From assembly GCF_046845755.1 (NCBI RefSeq), contig NZ_CP177357.1, positions 2,356,001-2,420,000 of the forward strand: a stretch of 64,000 bases of DNA, given 5' to 3'. This document shows positions 7,223-16,357 of this stretch, one piece after another. The notes beneath the pieces are model-generated. The model was given only the letters and a program-made list of their open reading frames with translations, was not told where the DNA came from and searched no databases. Source of the DNA: Rubrivirga sp046845755. GTDB lineage: Bacteria; Bacteroidota; Rhodothermia; Rhodothermales; Rubricoccaceae. Both the position numbers and the translations under genes were made by a program. Within the stretch, counting starts at the first letter, position 1, and every line of letters begins with the position of its first letter.

Positions 7223-9142
7223 CTACCGCACGCAGGTCGCCCCGGGCTCGCAGACGCACCGCCCGCCCGGCGCCACGTCGAGCCCGCCCGCGAACGTCAC
7301 CGTCGCCCCTTGCCAGACGGTGAGCGTAGCCCCGGCCGCAACGCGGACCGGCTGGCGGAACGTCGTCCCCGAGGTCTCGGCCCCCATCCACGAATCGACG
7401 GCGATCTCGACGACCGGCTGGCGGCGCACGTCGGCGACGAGGTCGAACGACATCGAGCCGTCGGCGTGGTCGCGGATCTGCGTGATGCCGAACCAGTTGG
7501 GCGCCGTGCCTTGTGGGTAGAGTGTGTAGCCGCTGACGTTGGGACGCGTCCAGGGTGTGATCTGACTCGCGCCCCGTCCCCACATGTCGCCGGCCCGCGC
7601 GCCGTAGGGCGGCGTGCAGCCCGGCGAGGTGCCGTCGCACCGGCTGCCGCCGGGCGCGAGCGCGTTCGAGGGCGGCATCCAGTCGAACAGGTACGCGCCC
7701 CACGGGCCGGACGGCTCGCCCCAGGTCAGCGTCGCCAACAGGCCCTCCGCAGGCAGGTCGCGGTAGACGAGGCCGTAGTACGGGTCGCCCAGGTCGAGCG
7801 GCGCCCGCGCGTCGAACGGGTTGTCGCGGCGGCGGACCTCGAGACTGAGCGTATCGGCGCCCGAGCCCGGCGCGAGCCCGACGACCGCGACGTCACCGGT
7901 GCCGTAGAGCGGCCGGAGGCGCACGCCCGCGGTGTCCCGGCTGGCGTCGAGCACAATGCGATTCGCCCAGCCCTGGCGGCGCAGTTCGTAGCCCCCCAGC
8001 GTCGGCGTGCCGTCGTAGGTCGACGACTCGTAGGGCACGCCGTTGCTGGCGCCGCCGCCGCACATCCGGTTGTACTGGCAGGCGAACGCGCCCGTGGCCT
8101 CCGGGACGTCGGCCGGCACGTCGTTGCTGACGGCCGAGCGGAACGCGGGCGGCGTGATCATCGGCGTGTGCCCGATGTCGAACAGGATGTGCCCGTACTC
8201 GTGCCCGAGCGTGCCCAGCGCGTACTCGCCGCCGACCCAGCTGATGGCGCCCGACCCGCGCGTCCCGAGGTCGACGGTGATCGTCGTCCCACCGCGCTGG
8301 AACGCGAGCGCGGCCGCCGGCCGGCCGTACGTCCGCGCCGCACGGCTGTCGACGCCCGAGAGATTTGCGACGCCACCCATCACGCGGACGCCGGGGTCGC
8401 GGCGGACGATCAGCATCAGGTGGTCGAGCTCGCCGTCGCGGTTCGCGTCAAAGCGAGTGATGTCGAAGGCCGGATCGGCGACGAGGGTGTCGAACAGCTC
8501 GGCGACGAGCCAGCCGTAGCCGCTGGCGCCCCCACCCCGATAGCCGGTCGAGGACTTCGAGGGGACGAACGTGGCCGGGCGGCCGTCGACGCGGGGCCAC
8601 ACCTCGCCGCTCAGCACGTGCGGCCCGGCGGGCCCACCCCGCGACTGCCACCAGAAGTAGGCCGACAGCGATCCGTCGCTGCGGGGGAGTCGCCCGACCG
8701 CGTCGGCGTCGGCCACAAGGAGCGTCTCGCCCCAGTCCGGCACGCGTTCGGCGCCGTCGGCCTCGCGAATCGGCCACTCAGCCGCATCCGCGGTGTCGTC
8801 GGGGAAGCGGACGAAGACGGCGAGCGCGTGGACGGAGTCCTCGAAGGCGATGGTGCCCGTCGTCGGGCCGGGCTCGGCGGCGACGGTCGGGAGGGCGGGC
8901 GCGAGCAGGGCCGCGTCGGTCGGCGGCGGGGTGGCGCAGGCGGCGAGCGCGAGCAAGGCTATGAGCAAGCAGAGACTGGCTTGCGATTGGACCCGTGCCA
9001 GCGGGTGGGCTCTCGGCCGGTCTACACCCTCACCCTGGCTGCGCCGACCTCCCGGTTGTCCCTCTCCCGAAGGGAGAGGGGACGTTCCGAGAGGCGCTAG
9101 CGAGCCGAGTGTGGGCTTGGCGCTGCAATCCAGATCCCTCAT
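7223..9142 (-). CDS. M6-like secreted metallopeptidase, putative lipoprotein
   Basis: 639 residues from the only standard upstream start, an ATG at 9142 that overlaps the kinase stop (ATGA). The zinc motif LGHEYGHILFDIGH is the HExxHxxxxxH-type site of M6 (immune inhibitor A-like) peptidases. A hydrophobic stretch ending ALAAC looks like a lipoprotein signal but begins only around residue 50. The preceding 48 residues read through an intergenic repeat (SPLPSGEGQPGGRRSQGEG), so the N-terminus is odd. The C-terminal region is beta-rich and ends with a Cys pair (GRCVCEPGATC). It is likely an extracellular protease. Confidence 0.75.
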   Translation of the reverse strand: MRDLDCSAKPTLGSLAPLGTSPLPSGEGQPGGRRSQGEGVDRPRAHPLARVQSQASLCLLIALLALAACATPPPTDAALLAPALPTVAAEPGPTTGTIAFEDSVHALAVFVRFPDDTADAAEWPIREADGAERVPDWGETLLVADADAVGRLPRSDGSLSAYFWWQSRGGPAGPHVLSGEVWPRVDGRPATFVPSKSSTGYRGGGASGYGWLVAELFDTLVADPAFDITRFDANRDGELDHLMLIVRRDPGVRVMGGVANLSGVDSRAARTYGRPAAALAFQRGGTTITVDLGTRGSGAISWVGGEYALGTLGHEYGHILFDIGHTPMITPPAFRSAVSNDVPADVPEATGAFACQYNRMCGGGASNGVPYESSTYDGTPTLGGYELRRQGWANRIVLDASRDTAGVRLRPLYGTGDVAVVGLAPGSGADTLSLEVRRRDNPFDARAPLDLGDPYYGLVYRDLPAEGLLATLTWGEPSGPWGAYLFDWMPPSNALAPGGSRCDGTSPGCTPPYGARAGDMWGRGASQITPWTRPNVSGYTLYPQGTAPNWFGITQIRDHADGSMSFDLVADVRRQPVVEIAVDSWMGAETSGTTFRQPVRVAAGATLTVWQGATVTFAGGLDVAPGGRCVCEPGATCVR

Positions 9143-9178
9143 TCCTCGTTTCTCATCCCTCGTGCCTCGCTCGGGATC
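9038..9178. repeat. Intergenic-type hairpin and CTC-rich repeat inside coding frame
   Basis: Two repeat styles abut here. Positions 9060-9090 hold a hairpin of the CCTCTCCC-GAA-GGGAGAGG type, which recurs at 40598-40616. Positions 9136-9172 hold tandem imperfect units of about 8 bp (CTCATTCC, TCGTTTC, TCATCCC, TCGTGCC). Elsewhere in the window such sequences lie between genes; here they encode the last residues of the kinase and the first 48 residues of the peptidase. Confidence 0.6.
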
Positions 9179-12100
9179 TCCCCGTCGGGCGCCAGCGGGA
9201 GGCGGACGGTGAACGTCGTCCCGGCGGCGCTCGTCTCGAACGTGATGGCGCCGGCCGAGGCCTCGACGGCCCGCTTGGAGATCGCCAGCCCCAGCCCCAT
9301 CCCGCTCGTCTTCGTCGAGAAGCTGGGCTCGAACACGTGGTCGCGCACGTCGTCGTCGATGCCGGTGCCGTCGTCGGTGACGCGGGCCACGGCGGTGCCG
9401 TCTTCCTCGACGGTCGCCAGAACGATCCGGCCCGGCGCGGCGCGGTCCGGGATGGCCTGGAGCGCGTTCGTCAGCAGGTTGACGAGCACGCGGCGCAGCT
9501 CGTCGCGGTCAGCCAGGATGGGTAGCGGCGCGGCCGAGAGCTCGACGGCGAGCGTGGCGCGCGGGGTCTCGGCGAGCGGGCCCTCGAACAGGGCCGCGGC
9601 CTCCTCGGCCACCTCGGAGAGGTCGAACGACTCGGGCGCCCGGTTGGGCATCCGGGCAAAGCGCGAAAAGTCCGACGCGATCCGGTCGAGCGTCTCGATC
9701 TGGTCGATCAGCATCCCCGTCGTCCGCTCGAACTGGCCCGCAAACCGGACCTCCTCCGGCGGCGCGGCCTCGTCGGGCGCCGAGAACGTCCGCTGGAGGT
9801 GCTGCACCGACAGCTTCATCGGCATCAGCGGGTTCTTGATCTCGTGCGCGACCTGCCTCGCCATGGTGCTCCAGGCCATCTCGCGCTCCTGCTCTGCGAG
9901 CCGCCGACGGCTCTCGGCCAGCGCTGCCTGCATCGCGTTGAACGTCTCGACGAGCTCGCCGACCTCGTCGCGCGTCTCGACCGGGATGGGGTCGTCGGCC
10001 TCGCCCGCACCGACGGCGCGGAGGCCCTCGCGCAGGCGTCCGAACGGCCGCGTGAGCTGGCCCGCCAGCAGCACGGCCACGACCAGGATCGCGGCCATCA
10101 GCGCCAGCAGCCCGCCGAAGAGGTACGCCACGTAGCGCGAGCGCCCGGCCTCGATGCCCGCCTGCTCGGACAGCGTCGGGATCGCGAGCGCGGCGGCGGG
10201 CCGGCCGGCCGAGTCGGGGATGGCGAGGTAGCCCGTCGTGTACGCGAACGTGCCGATGCGGTCGTCGGAAAAGGCGAACGGCTGGTCGTCGAGGTAGAGC
10301 GCGCCGTAGACCTCGCCGGGCAGGCGCGGCTCGATGAGCCGCTGGCGGACGAGCTGGCGCCGGCTCGTGGCCTCCAGCAAGGCGCCCTGGTAGAGGTGCA
10401 CGTCGACGCCGAGCGCGGCGGCCACGGCGTCCAGGCGCGGGCCCGGCGCGTCGGGCTCGGCCGCGTAGACGGCGGCGGCGCGCGACAGCCGCTGGCGGAG
10501 CGCGTCGCGGACGGCCTCGCGGTTCTGCTCCACGATCACCGACTGCCCGACGACGCCCGTCAGCGCGACGCTCGCGAGCCCGACGATCAGGAACCGGTTC
10601 AGAACCTTGTCGCGGAAGCGCGTCCGGGCGACGGGCCACAGCCCGGCCCGGCGCCGGAGGTACAGCCCGACGACGACGACGACGGCGCCGAGCACGAGCC
10701 CGGCCAGGCTCAGGCGGAGCAGCACAAAGAGGGCGTCGAGCCGGTCGCCGGCCGGCGCGCGCACCGAGACCACGTCGCGCGCGTCGTCGCCCAGGCGTTC
10801 GTAGTACGCCAGCGTGGGGCGGCCGTCGAGCGTCTCGGGCCGGCGGTACGACCGCGCCCGGTCTTCGAGCGCCGCGTAGACCGTCGAGTCGAGGCGGAGC
10901 GGGGCCGCGCCGCGCTGGCGGACGAGCACGCCGTCGTCGTACTCGGCGTAGCCAAGCGCCTCGTCGTCGAGCCCGAACAGGCCCGTCGGCGCGAGCACGC
11001 GGGGGAACGGCGTCTCAGTCGGGAAGCGCGAGGTCCGGGGGGTGACGCGGAGGTACAGCCAGGCGACCGTCTCCTCGCCGTCGAGGAGCGGGCCGACGGC
11101 GGCGGTCCGGCGCAGGCCGCGCCGCTCAGCGACCGGGGCGCGGACGCGGAGCGCGCGCGGGCGGCCGTCGCGGGCGGCGTACGCGGCCCGGACGGCCGAG
11201 TAGCCCAGCACGTCGTCCGTCGTCTGCGCGCCGCGCTCGACGTAGCTCCCCAGCGTGTCGCCGCTCGTCGCGACAATTCGCAGTTCCGTCGCCACGTCCG
11301 CGAGCGAGCCGAGCAGCGAGCTCGACACGAGCCCGGCCGCGAGGGCGTCGACGGCACGCCGCGACGAGTCGGCGGCGGCGGGGCTGGACTGGCGCGTCGA
11401 GTCGACGGCGGCGAGCGCGTCGAGCAGGACCGGCCCGAGCGCATCGTCGGCGCGGGCCTCGTCGAAGACCTGGTCGATGGCGGCCGTCACGCGATCGTCG
11501 CGGTTGTCGGAAAAAGCGAAGGCCGCGTCGGCAAGCAAGAGCGCGGTCCGCTCGCGCAGGGGCTCCTGCATCGCCGCGAACAGGACGAGCGCGAGCACGC
11601 CCGAGGCGAGCAGCGTCCCCCGGAACGTGAGCGGCAGCGCCCACCGCGAGGGGTGGTCGAACAGGGCGACCGCCAGCAGCGCGCCGAGCCCGGCGAGCAC
11701 GAGGGCCGGCACGATCGGCGCCCCGCCCAGCGCCCCCGCCACACCCGCCCCCGCGAGCGCGGCGACGCCCACCCATGGCCCGCGCCGGTGGACGACGAGG
11801 ACGGCCGCACCGACCGTCAGCAGCGCGGCCGCCAGGACCGCCAGCAGGCCGGCGAGCACGGCGGCCATCGGACCGCTCAGCAGCGGCCCGGCTTGGTCGG
11901 CGTAGGGGATCGTCGCGTCGAGCACGGCGTGGTGGACCCACCGCCCCGCCAGCCACACGGCGCCGAAGGCGACGGCGGCGACGCCCGCCAGCCCGAGCGC
12001 ATGGCCCGCCGGCGACCGTGGGTGCCGCGGCGTGCGGAGCGCCACGGCGAACGCGGTCCCCGCAGCGACGAGCAGGACCGCGGCCGAGACGGCGAGGTCG

Positions 12101-13194
12101 CCCGGCGAGCGCAGGGCGCCCCAGCCGAAGTCGGAGGCGAGCAGGGCGGGGTCGAAGAGGGCGGCGGGGCGGCGGCCCTCGTCGAGCCAGCGGACCGGCA
12201 CGTCGAGCGCGAGGAGGCCCCAGCGCGTCGCGGCGAGCCCGCCGACGAACGCCGCGAGCGCCCCGACGGCCGGTCGCCACCGCCCCGTGAGCCGGGCGGC
12301 GCGAACGGCGCGGGCCAACAACGCGCCCAGCCCGGCGACGAGCCACGCCAGCAGCAGGACGGCCCACACGGCCGCCAGCGACCGGGCGGCCTCCTGGCGC
12401 TCCGCCGCCAGCGCGGGCACGCTCGGCACGCCGACGTCGACGCGCGCCAGGGCGGTCCCGTCGGGGCCGACGAGCGTGGTGCCCGGGCCGGCGGCGGGGA
12501 ACCGGATCGTGAACGGGACGGGCGTCGGGCGCCACGCGTCGGCCACGTCGTAGTCCTGGAGGTAGCGGTTCCGCACGGGGACGGCCGCCTGGACGACCTG
12601 GGCCACGCGAACCGCCCCGATCACGCGCCCACCTTGCGCCACCGGCACCCAGACCGCGAGCGCGCTCCGGTTGGCGTCGTCGCGGATGGTCTGCGTGCGC
12701 AGCGTGTCCGGAGGCGGATCGACCACGCGCGGCACGTCGGGCCCGTCCCAGGCCACGATCGCGCCGCCGGGCGCGACGACCTCGACCGACTGGCGCGCCC
12801 CCTGCCGGCGCCCCCCGAGGGCCGCGAGCGCACGGGCGTCGACCGTCGTGTCGGCCGCGAGCGCGGCGCGGACCTCGGGCATCGCGGCGATCGCCTCGGC
12901 GTCGCGGCGCATCCGGGCGACCAGGGCCTCCAGCTCTCCTCGGACGTGCGTCGCCGTCGCCTCGCGCGCCCGCTCGACGTCCTCTGGCCCCACCGTCGCC
13001 GCCCGCCACGCGCCGACGCCCAGGGTCGCCAGGCACAGCGCGGACAGGCTCGCGGTCACAAGCCAGAACACCCGGGCCCGTCGGGGCGCCGAGCGGAAGC
13101 GGACCAGCGGGGACGGACGGGGCACGCGAGAAGCTAGCCCGGCCGGGGGGCGAGGCGGGCCGACCGGCTCCGGCGGCGTCCGCGAGTGGGGCAT
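9139..13194 (-). CDS. Large multi-spanning sensor histidine kinase (NtrY-like)
   Basis: 1,351 residues from the ATG at 13194; a GTG at 13125 is an alternative. A first membrane helix (about 45-65) and a periplasmic sensor region precede a block of about seven helices (about 290-560). A second extracytoplasmic region and further helices then lead to HAMP (AGQLTRPFGRLREGLRAV). The dimerisation motif ARQVAHEIKNPLMPMKLS has the phospho-acceptor His at about residue 1117 and resembles NtrY, followed by LVNLLTNALQAI (N box), DDGTGI (G1) and GMGLGLAISKRAVEA (G2). No response regulator is adjacent. The C-terminal SEARGMRNEE tail is encoded by a repeat. Confidence 0.85.
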   Translation of the reverse strand: MPHSRTPPEPVGPPRPPAGLASRVPRPSPLVRFRSAPRRARVFWLVTASLSALCLATLGVGAWRAATVGPEDVERAREATATHVRGELEALVARMRRDAEAIAAMPEVRAALAADTTVDARALAALGGRRQGARQSVEVVAPGGAIVAWDGPDVPRVVDPPPDTLRTQTIRDDANRSALAVWVPVAQGGRVIGAVRVAQVVQAAVPVRNRYLQDYDVADAWRPTPVPFTIRFPAAGPGTTLVGPDGTALARVDVGVPSVPALAAERQEAARSLAAVWAVLLLAWLVAGLGALLARAVRAARLTGRWRPAVGALAAFVGGLAATRWGLLALDVPVRWLDEGRRPAALFDPALLASDFGWGALRSPGDLAVSAAVLLVAAGTAFAVALRTPRHPRSPAGHALGLAGVAAVAFGAVWLAGRWVHHAVLDATIPYADQAGPLLSGPMAAVLAGLLAVLAAALLTVGAAVLVVHRRGPWVGVAALAGAGVAGALGGAPIVPALVLAGLGALLAVALFDHPSRWALPLTFRGTLLASGVLALVLFAAMQEPLRERTALLLADAAFAFSDNRDDRVTAAIDQVFDEARADDALGPVLLDALAAVDSTRQSSPAAADSSRRAVDALAAGLVSSSLLGSLADVATELRIVATSGDTLGSYVERGAQTTDDVLGYSAVRAAYAARDGRPRALRVRAPVAERRGLRRTAAVGPLLDGEETVAWLYLRVTPRTSRFPTETPFPRVLAPTGLFGLDDEALGYAEYDDGVLVRQRGAAPLRLDSTVYAALEDRARSYRRPETLDGRPTLAYYERLGDDARDVVSVRAPAGDRLDALFVLLRLSLAGLVLGAVVVVVGLYLRRRAGLWPVARTRFRDKVLNRFLIVGLASVALTGVVGQSVIVEQNREAVRDALRQRLSRAAAVYAAEPDAPGPRLDAVAAALGVDVHLYQGALLEATSRRQLVRQRLIEPRLPGEVYGALYLDDQPFAFSDDRIGTFAYTTGYLAIPDSAGRPAAALAIPTLSEQAGIEAGRSRYVAYLFGGLLALMAAILVVAVLLAGQLTRPFGRLREGLRAVGAGEADDPIPVETRDEVGELVETFNAMQAALAESRRRLAEQEREMAWSTMARQVAHEIKNPLMPMKLSVQHLQRTFSAPDEAAPPEEVRFAGQFERTTGMLIDQIETLDRIASDFSRFARMPNRAPESFDLSEVAEEAAALFEGPLAETPRATLAVELSAAPLPILADRDELRRVLVNLLTNALQAIPDRAAPGRIVLATVEEDGTAVARVTDDGTGIDDDVRDHVFEPSFSTKTSGMGLGLAISKRAVEASAGAITFETSAAGTTFTVRLPLAPDGEIPSEARGMRNEE

Positions 13195-13239
13195 CGAGCG
13201 TGCGAGGCGGCGGGCGCGAGGCCAGCCGGGGCCGCTCCC

Positions 13240-13671
13240 CTATCGGCCGCTGGTGCGGACAACCGGGCGCTGATCGATGCGGATGGACGCCAGCTCGAGA
13301 TCGTCGCCGTCGAGCCGGTGGACGACACGGACGTTGAGGGCGTCGCCCCCGGCGCGGGGCCAGTAGCGGCCGGTCGCGGACTGCCCATCGTCGCCGGAGG
13401 AGGGCTCCGAGAAGGCGACGCGGACGGGCGGGTAGCGGCGGAAAAAGTCGCGGAGCACGTGCGTCGCCTGGGCGCGGCGGAACATCCCGCCCTGGCCGAA
13501 CAGCACGATCTCGACGCGGTCGGGGGCGTCCGCCAGCACAGCATCGGGGTCCGCAGCTTCGAGCCCGTCGGCCACGCGGCTGAGCGCGTCGTCCTGGGCG
13601 GGAGTGCTCCCGGCGAGCAGGACGACGAGGAGGAGCGCGGCGGTACGAGCGGCCGGCGGAGCGAAGCGCAT
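13240..13671 (-). CDS. DUF4783 family secreted protein
   Basis: 143 residues from the ATG at 13671. A signal peptide (MRFAPPAARTAALLLVVLLAGSTPAQ) precedes a DUF4783-like domain: SRVADGLEAADPDAVLADAPDR, then the family's QATHVLRDFFRRYPP segment and a final beta-hairpin with LASIRIDQRP. DUF4783 has an NTF2-like fold and is largely confined to Bacteroidota and relatives; its function is unknown. A good two-part promoter lies just upstream. The kinase gene starts about 45 bp after its stop. Confidence 0.8.
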   Translation of the reverse strand: MRFAPPAARTAALLLVVLLAGSTPAQDDALSRVADGLEAADPDAVLADAPDRVEIVLFGQGGMFRRAQATHVLRDFFRRYPPVRVAFSEPSSGDDGQSATGRYWPRAGGDALNVRVVHRLDGDDLELASIRIDQRPVVRTSGR

Positions 13672-13701
13672 GGGGAGACTGGGGACCGGACGCGGACGTA
13701 C

Positions 13702-13734
13702 AAAAGGTAGGCCGTGGCGTCCGGTTACGGCAAC
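13702..13734 (-). promoter_or_regulatory. Bacteroidota-type promoter of DUF4783 gene
   Basis: On the minus strand, GTTG (13731-13734) is followed after a 21-base spacer by TACCTTTTG (-7 box, 13702-13709). Both elements and the spacing fit the Bacteroidota primary sigma consensus (TTTG, 19-21 bases, TAnnTTTG). The start codon is 30 bases further on. Confidence 0.6.
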
Positions 13735-13807
13735 GGACGGGCCCGGGCCGTTCGCGCCCGGCGCTCCGACGCGGCGAGCGGACACGCTGCCCTCTGGAGT
13801 GGTCACC

Positions 13808-16288
13808 TTAGGTGAGGTCGACGATGGTGACGCCGTCGCCGCCCCGGTCGAAGGGCGCCGCCGCGAACCCGGCCAAGTCGTGGCGCTGCCCGAGCTGGCG
13901 GTGGATGGCCGCACGGAGCGCGCCGGTCCCCTTGCCGTGCAGGATCTCGACCGACGGGATGCCCCCGACGAGCGCGTCGTCGACGAACCGCTGCACCATG
14001 GAGAGCGCGTCCTCGACGCGCTGCCCGCGCAGGTCGATCCGCGTCGAGGCCGTCGACACGGCCGCCGAGCGCGTCTCGCCGCGCCGCGCCTTGCCGGGCG
14101 TCCGCGTGAACGTCTTGCCCGGCTTCATCGGCCCGCCCACCTTCGTCAGCCGTTTCGCGTCGACCCGGCTCTGCAGCGCGCCGAGCGCGAGCAGCGCCTC
14201 GCCGGACTCCAGCGCCAGCACCTCCCCGACCGGCCCGTCGGCGTCGAGCCGGACGTGGTCGCCAACGGCGATCGGGCCCGCGTCGGCCGCGTCGGCCTGC
14301 TGGCGGCGGGCGCGGCCCGACACCTTGCGCTCGACCTTGGCCTTCCGCTTTCGGACGACGGCGCGGGCCTGGTCCAGCTTTTCGCGCGCCTCGACGGTCG
14401 CCTCGCGCTCGGCCTTGGCCTCCTTGATCTCGCGGACGGTGTTCTCGACGGCGGCGTTCGCGTCGGCCAGGATCCGGTCGGCCTCCGCGAGCGCCTGGGC
14501 CCGGCGGTTCTCGGCATCCGCGCGCAGGCGGTCGAGGCGCTGCTCGTAGTCGGCTTGGATGCGCTGCGCCTCCGCCAGCTTGGCCTCGGCTTCGGCCTGG
14601 CGGCGCGCGGCCTCGGTCGTCCGCGCCTCGAACTCGGCGATCAGGTCCTCGAGTGTGCTCTTGCCCTCGCCCACGAGCGAGCGGGCGTCGCGGACGACGG
14701 GGCGGTCGAGCCCGACGCGGTCGGCGATCTCGAAGGCGTACGACGAGCCCGGGATGCCCGCGCGGAAGCGGTACGTCGGCGCGAGCTCGGCGCGGTCGAA
14801 CTCCATCGAGCCGTTCGCGACGCCGTCGGTGTCGTGCGCGAACGCCTTGAGCGCCCCGATGTGGGTCGTCACGACCGTCATCGCGCGGCGCTTGGTGAGC
14901 CGGCTCAGCACGGCCTCCGCGAGCGCTCCGCCCTCGGCCGGGTCCGTGCCGGTGCCCGCCTCGTCGATCAGGCACAGCGAGCGGTCGTCGGCGACCTCCA
15001 GCATCCGCTGGACGTTCGTCAGGTGGCTCGTGAACGTCGACAGGTCGTCCTGAATCGACTGCTGGTCACCGAGGTCGACGAACAGGCCGGTGACGAGCGG
15101 GATGCGCGTGCCGGGGTCGGCGGGGACGGGGAGCCCGTGCGAGGCCATCAGCGACAGCAGCCCGACGGTCTTCATCGCGACCGACTTGCCGCCCGCGTTC
15201 GGCCCGGTGATGACGAGCGTCCACGCGTCGTCGCCGAGCGTGAGGTCGAGTGGGACGACCTCTGCAGGGATCCCGCGCGGCCGCTCGGCCTCGGGCAGCT
15301 GGGCCGCCTCCGACACCCTCAGTTGCAAGACGGGGTGCCGGGCCTTGATGAGCACGAGCGGGCCGCCCTCCCCCACCTCGGGGGCGAGTGCGTCGAGGTC
15401 GGCCGCCAGCCGGCCCACGGCCGCGAGCGCGTCGAGGTGGCCGATGGCCACGAGTGTCCGCTCGATGTCGCGGCGGTGGTGGCGGACGTGGCCGCTCACG
15501 AGTTGGAGCACGCGCTGGATCTCCCTCCCGCGCTCCAGCTCCAGCTCGCGGATCTCGTTGTTGAGGTCGAGGACCGACGCGGGCTCGATGTAGACCGTCT
15601 GGCCCGTCGACGACACGTCGTGGACGAACCCCTCGACCTTGCGCTTGGCCTCGGCGCGGACCGGGATCACGGCGCGGCCGCCCCGGATCGTCGGCTGGTC
15701 CTCGGTCGCGTAGCCCTTCGAGGCGGCCTCGCGCAGCGCCGCCAGGACGGTCGACCGCAGGCGCCCCTGACGGCTCGCGAGCTCGCGCGACAGGCGGAGC
15801 AGTTCGGGGCTGGCGTCGTCGCGGACGCGGCCGTCGTCGCCGATCGTCCGGCCGATCCGCTGCTCCAGCTCCTTGAGGACCACGATCCGCATCGCGATCT
15901 CGTACAGGCCCGGCGCCGGCTCGCGGCGGCGGTGGAGGTGGTCGTGGAGTTGGCGCCCCGTCTCCAGCACACGCGCGACCGCCAGCAGGGCGTCGCCGTC
16001 GACCGCCGACTCCTTGGGCTGCACGCGCTTCAGCACGGTCTCGAGCCGGTCGATCTCGCGCATCGGCGGCGCCTCGCCCGCGCGGACGAGGTCGGCCATC
16101 TCGGCGCCCCGCGCCAGCCGGCCCCGCACGAGCGACGCGTCGGCGGAGGGCGCCAGCGTGCGCAGGCGGTCCTGCCCGTACGGCGTCCGCGCCAGCCCCA
16201 CGAGGCGGTCGCGGACGGTGTCGAAGCCGAGCCGGGCGTCGGCGTCGGGCGGGTGGAGGAGGACGGCGGGCGTCGGGTCGTCGGGCAT
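13808..16288 (-). CDS. mutS2: Endonuclease MutS2
   Basis: 826 residues, typical length. MutS2 binds branched DNA or stalled ribosomes and suppresses recombination; it lacks the mismatch-recognition domain. Seen here: core helices, Walker A TGPNAGGKSVAMKTVGLL (about residues 360-377), Walker B CLIDEAGTGTDPAEGGAL (about 435-452), a long charged coiled-coil (about 510-640), a KOW-like segment (VGDHVRLDADGPVGEVLALE), and a C-terminal Smr domain (IDLRGQRVEDAL and VEILHGKGTGALR). The ATG at 16288 follows the preceding nucleotidyltransferase gene by about 70 bp, suggesting cotranscription. Confidence 0.95.
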   Translation of the reverse strand: MPDDPTPAVLLHPPDADARLGFDTVRDRLVGLARTPYGQDRLRTLAPSADASLVRGRLARGAEMADLVRAGEAPPMREIDRLETVLKRVQPKESAVDGDALLAVARVLETGRQLHDHLHRRREPAPGLYEIAMRIVVLKELEQRIGRTIGDDGRVRDDASPELLRLSRELASRQGRLRSTVLAALREAASKGYATEDQPTIRGGRAVIPVRAEAKRKVEGFVHDVSSTGQTVYIEPASVLDLNNEIRELELERGREIQRVLQLVSGHVRHHRRDIERTLVAIGHLDALAAVGRLAADLDALAPEVGEGGPLVLIKARHPVLQLRVSEAAQLPEAERPRGIPAEVVPLDLTLGDDAWTLVITGPNAGGKSVAMKTVGLLSLMASHGLPVPADPGTRIPLVTGLFVDLGDQQSIQDDLSTFTSHLTNVQRMLEVADDRSLCLIDEAGTGTDPAEGGALAEAVLSRLTKRRAMTVVTTHIGALKAFAHDTDGVANGSMEFDRAELAPTYRFRAGIPGSSYAFEIADRVGLDRPVVRDARSLVGEGKSTLEDLIAEFEARTTEAARRQAEAEAKLAEAQRIQADYEQRLDRLRADAENRRAQALAEADRILADANAAVENTVREIKEAKAEREATVEAREKLDQARAVVRKRKAKVERKVSGRARRQQADAADAGPIAVGDHVRLDADGPVGEVLALESGEALLALGALQSRVDAKRLTKVGGPMKPGKTFTRTPGKARRGETRSAAVSTASTRIDLRGQRVEDALSMVQRFVDDALVGGIPSVEILHGKGTGALRAAIHRQLGQRHDLAGFAAAPFDRGGDGVTIVDLT

Positions 16289-16357
16289 CGCGGGCTCAAC
16301 GCGCGAGCGGCGGGCGGGCTTCCGCGTGGCAGGCGAAGTCAGGCCGAAACCGATGGG

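Noticed and set aside
9799..13137. Long plus-strand open frame opposite the kinase gene
   Set aside because: Arg/Gly/Val-rich antisense shadow caused by high GC; the minus strand carries a complete histidine kinase with all motifs.
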